Shown here piece after piece: positions 57,659-64,000 of a stretch of 64,000 nt of DNA (positions within the stretch are counted from its first letter, which is position 1; every line of letters starts with the position of its first letter). The notes under the pieces were generated by a model. The model was not told the origin of the DNA, searched no databases, and was given only the letters and a program-made list of their open reading frames with translations. A program made the translations under genes and the position numbers. The DNA is from Lamellibrachia satsuma. Taxonomy: Eukaryota > Annelida > Polychaeta > Sabellida > Siboglinidae. The stretch lies in NCBI GenBank assembly GCA_033239005.1, contig BSQZ01000010.1, positions 11,101,001 to 11,165,000 on the forward strand, read 5' to 3'.

Positions 57659-57772
57659 CATACATACATAAATACATGTATGCATACATACATACATACA
57701 TACATACATACATACATACATACATACATACATACATACATACATGCATACATACATACATACACACGCAAA
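57561..57772. repeat. (TATG/TACG)n then (CATA)n tetranucleotide arrays
   Basis: TATG/TACG units up to about 57618 switch to CATA units to 57768, so the two halves are mutually complementary. The long Tyr/Ile/Thr/His and Met/Cys/Val frames are artefacts. Confidence 0.93.
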
Positions 57773-58279
57773 CACATTTATACTCATTGTATACAAATCC
57801 TCCTCAATGTTACTCCTTTTCAATACCATTCGTCTCTGCCGATCTGACAGTTGGGCTTAGCTTGTCGCTGATGTGCAGACATGTAGAGCTGTTATTTCAT
57901 CAACACTGCGACGTTGGCTTTCGGAGTCGAGTCGTATGTTTTTCTAACTTTTTCTTCAATATAGCTTTTAGATGTCTGGTTTCTGTCATGTAGGTTTCAT
58001 GTGCAATTGATGTCACTGCTAATGGGATCACAGCCTTCCCATTGGGGATACATCAATCAAACAATAAGATTAAAACGACATTGGCGCTGCCAAGAATTAT
58101 GTCGATTCTCAGGAACAGTATTGATATGAGCAATATAATTTATGACACATTTATTTAAGCCGACCTCCCAAGTGCATTCCATAAATGTCTGCACACTCAT
58201 TAAAACACTATGGATATAAGTAAAGTCAATGGTATTGATACGTTATGTTTTGCATAGCAATTAGTATTGGTTTGCCGAA

Positions 58280-58506
58280 AAACCTTGATTGTCTAAATGA
58301 ATTTAAATGGGGACTAACGTCATTGATTTCGTGATAAGTAAGCACGGCGCTTCATCAAACGTTGCGTTCTGACAATAAAGAAAACTCAATATCGGTTTAC
58401 GTGGAAGGCTGAATGAAGCTTGGATTGTTTCATTGTGGACTAACGTCGTTGATTCCATGTTAAATATGAACGGCGCTTTGTCAAACTTTGCGTTCTGACA
58501 ATAACG
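58280..58506. repeat. Diverged direct duplication, period ~126 bp
   Basis: GGACTAACGTC(A/G)TTGATT, ACGGCGCTT(C/T)(A/G)TCAAAC and TTGCGTTCTGACAATAA occur at 58311-58377 and again at 58437-58503. Confidence 0.75.
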
Positions 58507-59242
58507 AATCTATTATCTCATCTGAGTGAAGCTTTGACAAAGATGCGATGTGACAGATATACGTTCGACAAGTGTGTGATTGCTCAACGCTAGATGTCCA
58601 AATGTATTCTCAGTAGGCCCTATATCGAATTTGTCTTCCCAAAACAGTATTTTGATATCCGTTGATTTGTCGTTCATGCACAACTGGAGGCCTCACGTTC
58701 TTCTTCTTTGTGAGTAGCTGAAAGAATATAACCGTGATGAAGACTGTGATGACGAAGACAGTGGCGGATGATGCACGCTACATGTGGAGCTTACAAATCG
58801 TACAAAACAATCGGAATGCAGGCGCATGCATGAGTGTTAATGCAATTAATGATTTTTCATTTGCGTTGTTATGTATATGCATGATTCGCTCAACACTGTA
58901 TGAATGCGTACATCCTGTCAAACGAAGACTCGATGGAACAAGCCGTGTGAGCAAACTCTGCCAACGAGTAATACAAAGCCTATCGCACGTGGCCAACTTA
59001 TGTCTCAAACGACGAATTGCGTGTGATCGATCTCAATTTACACGCGTATGATGCTAACGAATGTGCTAAACAATCATAGTGTTGACCATATGGATGTCAA
59101 AATGATAATCAAAGGAGTGTATCCGGTGATATCGTGCAACAACAATGGATATCAAGCGAGAAATCTTAAAACAGCGATTGACACCAGCTAGATGTTAATT
59201 TTGTTTGTTGATTATGTCTGTTGTTTCGACATGGAATTGATA

Positions 59243-59316
59243 ATTGTAATTGTCATTGGTATAATTTGTTTGTAATTGGCATTGGTATTTAAAAAATGTA
59301 ATTTGTGTGTATTTGG

Positions 59317-59350
<34 letters not shown>

Positions 59351-59406
59351 CATTTTTTAAATACCAGTGCCAATTACAAACAAATTATACCAATGACAAT
59401 TACAAT
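59243..59406. repeat. Inverted repeat, 60-bp arms with one mismatch, AT-array loop
   Basis: The left arm 59243-59302 starts ATTGTAATTGTCATTGGTAT. The right arm 59347-59406 is its reverse complement apart from one base (GGCATTGG versus GGCACTGG). The 44-base loop is mostly (AT)n. A third, weaker inverse copy (ATTTTACCATTGACAATTAC and so on) lies at 59429-59465. Confidence 0.93.
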
Positions 59407-59462
59407 ATATATACATATATTGCCAAATTAATTTTACCATTGACAATTACAATTATAAATTC

Positions 59463-59490
59463 CATATATATATATATATATATATATATA
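59463..59490. repeat. (AT)n microsatellite
   Basis: A short AT run at the right edge of the foldback region. Confidence 0.9.
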
Positions 59491-61074
59491 ATGTAATGGA
59501 CCCCAAGTAGACGGGAGTCCGTCCAGGAGCCACAAATTCTTGGACATCAGTGAGTGGCGAATCAGATATTCCTTATGTCATCTGGTAGCATAGAAGGTCG
59601 TTTGACTCCCACATAGAACATGATGATAATTAAACATATGAAGACGACAAACGTAAAACGACCAGTTACATAAAAAACATTAGTAAGTGAAGGTAGCCAT
59701 ACTGGTAAAACTGGTTCTGTGAAAACATCTGGTGGAACAACAAAGAGGATGACTGTCAACTCCGTAATAACATATACGGTGCTCAACGGTAAAACGACTA
59801 AGGTTGTGACGACCAAAGAAAGAACGCTCAGGGTCCAATCCCAAATATATATATATATATTCTTCGCCAGAAATGTATTATATGATGAAGCACATAAAGA
59901 ACGCGCCTTGTATTCAGTTAGTTTAGTTGTTTCACTGCATCATAATGCAATTTCAATATAGGACTGTGGATGGAAGGAAAATTAACAAAACAATCAGAGG
60001 CCAAGCACACCTATTTTAAAATTACTCTAGCTTAAAATATACAATGTTTGGCTATGATAGTTTTACGGTCTTCATATATAATGACGGTGTCGGAACATCA
60101 ATACGAATGGTTTTACTTATAATATTTTCGGATCAAGTATTGTGATTATATGAGAAGCTTTTCAGCTGGGTAAACTATGGCCCCTTTTTATCAATAGAAA
60201 CACGAACATGAACAAAACATATTGGCGTTCAAATAAGAAACAGGTGACGATTAATTAAGTTCATCACAATCGTCTGACCAACAATTTATCTTGGTCAGCA
60301 TGCGCCTTTGACTGGCTTTATGCCGTGGACCGGGTGTGAGAGTGACGTCACTGAGTAGACGTAATACCCGTTGACTAAGACTAATTACACGTCCGTTTAT
60401 CAAGTGGCTGAACATTGCCTTGCTTTTGAAGTTGTATTTGTTCTTTGAAGTGTTTTCAATCAATTACATACAAATCTAGAACGATCGCTTACCCCACTCT
60501 GGGTGGAGGTTATGATCGGAAATTTGCTCCTACTTTTATTATGGATTTCAAGGACATTATATTGAACCGTCTTTTGAAGCGTTCGTACAATCAAACACCG
60601 GATTAAATTTGATGCTAGACTTTTAGCTTTTTGGCGTATTATGTGAGGCAGAAATTGAAGAACGCTAAAGGGAAAATGTAGCAGAGAATAACTGGGTTCG
60701 GGAAATATGTAAAGTGAAACAATAATAGAGAAGGAAGATGGCGGAATTAAGAGAAGACAGCGATAATGAAACAAAACTCGTGATAATGAAGGTAATATGA
60801 ATACACTGTGATGGGCAGAACACATTCAGAGAATGAATGAGGAGAGACTGACAAAGAGAGCATGGAAAACAGAAGAGGTAGAATAAGGAGAAGAGGAAGA
60901 CTGAAATAAGATGGAGACAGTGTTAAATCAAAAGGGCAGACTAACTGATGAGACCCCCACCCCGAATGATGGGACCCCCCACCACGAATGATGGGACCCC
61001 CCACCACGAATAGACCAAGGGGAGAAAAAGAAATGAGCAGCGTTAGTAGCCGAAGCCCCACCTAGTGGTCACGA
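59491..61074. other. Intergenic, no gene assigned; 23-bp triplicate at 60955-61015
   Basis: Overlapping frames at 59562-59816 (minus, with a hydrophobic stretch FVVFICLIIIMFYVGV) and 59719-59843 (plus, Thr/Val-rich, SGGTTKRMTVNSVITYTV) cannot both be real and neither is recognised. CACGAATGATGGGACCCCCC repeats about three times near 60955-61010. Confidence 0.35.
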
Positions 61075-61429
61075 GATTCGTTATTGTGTTAGCTTAAGGC
61101 AGCCGCCTACCCTGAAATCAAAGTAATGTAACCTTAAATCGTAGAGGTTGTTTGAAATCAATTACACCCCAAAAAACCCAAACGGCAAACACAGAGTCGG
61201 GGGTCCGAATCAAACTGCAATGTTCCTGCAAGATTTATATTTCAATAGTATATAAATCACATGTACAAAATGTGTTTCTATCGTAGCTGTTTCAAGATGT
61301 GTATAAAATTATATCATATATGTATGTATGAGTGGTTGTCTCCCTGACTTGAGTTTTTTTATTACTGTCTGATTATCTGTTCAGTTGTAAGGTACAACAA
61401 TGATATATAAGTGTGACTTTTAAGCACAA

Positions 61430-61515
61430 CAACTAAACGTTGCACTAGACGGGAAGCGAACCCGATCATTCTAGCGCTTTACCATTCACTTTCACCTGAT
61501 TAGCTTGTCGTTTGG
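61430..61515 (-). mobile_element. Possible tRNA-derived SINE head
   Basis: On the minus strand GGTTCGCTTCC (61452-61462) fits the box B consensus GGTTCGANNCC apart from one base. It sits within GGGTTCGCTTCCCG, and TGGTAAAGCGC (61474-61484) resembles box A, though the spacing is shorter than in a tRNA. The body may extend toward 61,080. Confidence 0.35.
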
Positions 61516-61969
61516 GTATATGCTGTTGTCGGTCTTGACCTATTCATTGTGTCACTCAGTCGCGAGTCCGTAGAAATGCAGGAAGTCTTGAGGAAACGTG
61601 ATAACTCGTAAAAACGCGGCTCGTAGAAAGTCCTGAGGAATCGCGCGAGGCTTGCAGACGACGTCATGTTATTACGAGCATCATAGCTCAATGTAATGGT
61701 TCAATCGCGAGTCTGTTAGACGCACAAACGTCAAAGTGTTTCGGCTACAGTCAGCAACACACTACCATGTGCAAACAGTTAAAACAGTAACCAAATTAGC
61801 AACTGCGAATTATCGGTGAACAAACACGACGCATCAACGCTTGTGTTATAAATAGTGTGTTAATGGTATTGTAGACCTTTTGATGTCACCCATATACAAG
61901 TCTGTATGGATCGACATAATCGGACCATATATAATGAATACGTAAGGTTTAGGCTTCTAGCAAGAAGGG

Positions 61970-62550
61970 AAGTCGACTTTGTGGAACGGTCTGTCCAGTG
62001 CCACTAATTTATCGGACACTCATTCTACATTCAAGTCACGCCTAGAGACGTATTTTTTATCGAATCTCATTATAGTTCAACATAGCAGTTCCTGCATTAA
62101 TTAATTAATCTTATTTTTTAATAACCTATTTATATATTTATGTATTTATCTCTTATAACTACATATGCACTATTTAGTTACACTCTAAATGTAATATAAG
62201 TACATTTAAATTGTTTTAGTTTCTACTTATTAATCTTGGCCCATTGGGTTGTAACTACAATAATTATTCTAGCGTATTTATTTAATTACAGCATTTGTTT
62301 ATTTATTGCATTTTATTAATGTTTTATTAGACACATTCGAACCATGTTTAAGCAATTTTTAAATGAACTTATATTTGATTATTATACTATGTTTTTTATT
62401 ATACTAAATTTATATATTGTTTGTATCAATGTTAGGTATGTATGTTTACTTAGCCATTGTATAAATTCGTGTTGGTGTTTTATATGTTGCATAGCGCCAC
62501 GAATAATTTAATTGGATCTGGCACTATGTTAAATAAAATATATTATTAAG
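61970..62550 (+). mobile_element. L2-like LINE (family E) 3' end
   Basis: The plus strand reads WNGLSSATNLSDTHSTFKSR then LETYFLSNLI (about 61981-62075), the end of an L2/CR1-type ORF2 (LWNxLP...S...FKSxLKTxLF). An AT-rich 3' UTR and the terminal CTGGCACTATGTTAAATAAA follow. 5' truncated. Confidence 0.7.

Positions 62551-64000
<1,450 letters not shown>

Noticed and set aside
57234..57993. Tyr/Thr/His/Met-Cys-Val frames, up to 177 codons
   Set aside because: Created by CATA/TATG tetranucleotide arrays.

Overview
This is eukaryotic nuclear DNA: AT-rich, gene-poor and packed with microsatellites, minisatellites and decayed transposons. Its genes are split by introns with GT-AG splice sites. The mix of several non-LTR retrotransposon lineages, hAT-type elements and tRNA-derived SINEs, with an animal-type NIPA gene, suggests a marine invertebrate. 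A lophotrochozoan, most likely a mollusc, is my inference. Nothing here is bacterial: there are no operons, CRISPR arrays or prokaryotic genes.

Only two host genes are well supported, and they lie head to head. (1) On the minus strand, 927-1859 carries the first two coding exons of TAF7, a TFIID subunit; the rest of the gene runs off the left edge. (2) On the plus strand, 13065-29076 carries a complete NIPA2-like magnesium transporter: six coding exons, 354 codons before the stop, intact reading frame and clean splice sites. Both genes have a splice acceptor just upstream of the ATG, so both should have an untranslated first exon somewhere in the 1860-13064 interval. I could not place either one. 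The products work in unrelated processes (basal transcription; Mg2+ transport in endosomal and plasma membranes).

Layout. 1-1859: TAF7 5' part. 1860-13064: shared upstream region with local duplications, a SINE, a LINE 3' fragment, four tandem-repeat arrays and a hAT element inserted in one of them. 13065-29076: NIPA gene; its introns hold LINE remnants, a second hAT copy, 68-bp, 20-bp, 25-bp, ~34-bp and 18-bp arrays, a probable solo LTR, a decayed copy of the exon 3 boundary and a foldback element. 29077-64000: no convincing host gene. It is mostly LINE wreckage (31.1-31.9, 34.1-38.6, 41.3-43.1, 44.8-48.3, 49.7-52.5, 53.8-56.2 and 62.0-62.5 kb), separated by simple repeats and unassigned sequence.

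Most long open frames in the window are by-products of tandem repeats whose unit is a multiple of 3, or of dinucleotide arrays; they are annotated as repeats. I found no convincing new biological system. The most informative observations are transposon insertions that split minisatellites (one with a perfect 8-bp target duplication), the decayed exon 3 boundary copy, a rearranged LINE with an inverted centre, and a 60-bp-arm foldback around an AT array.
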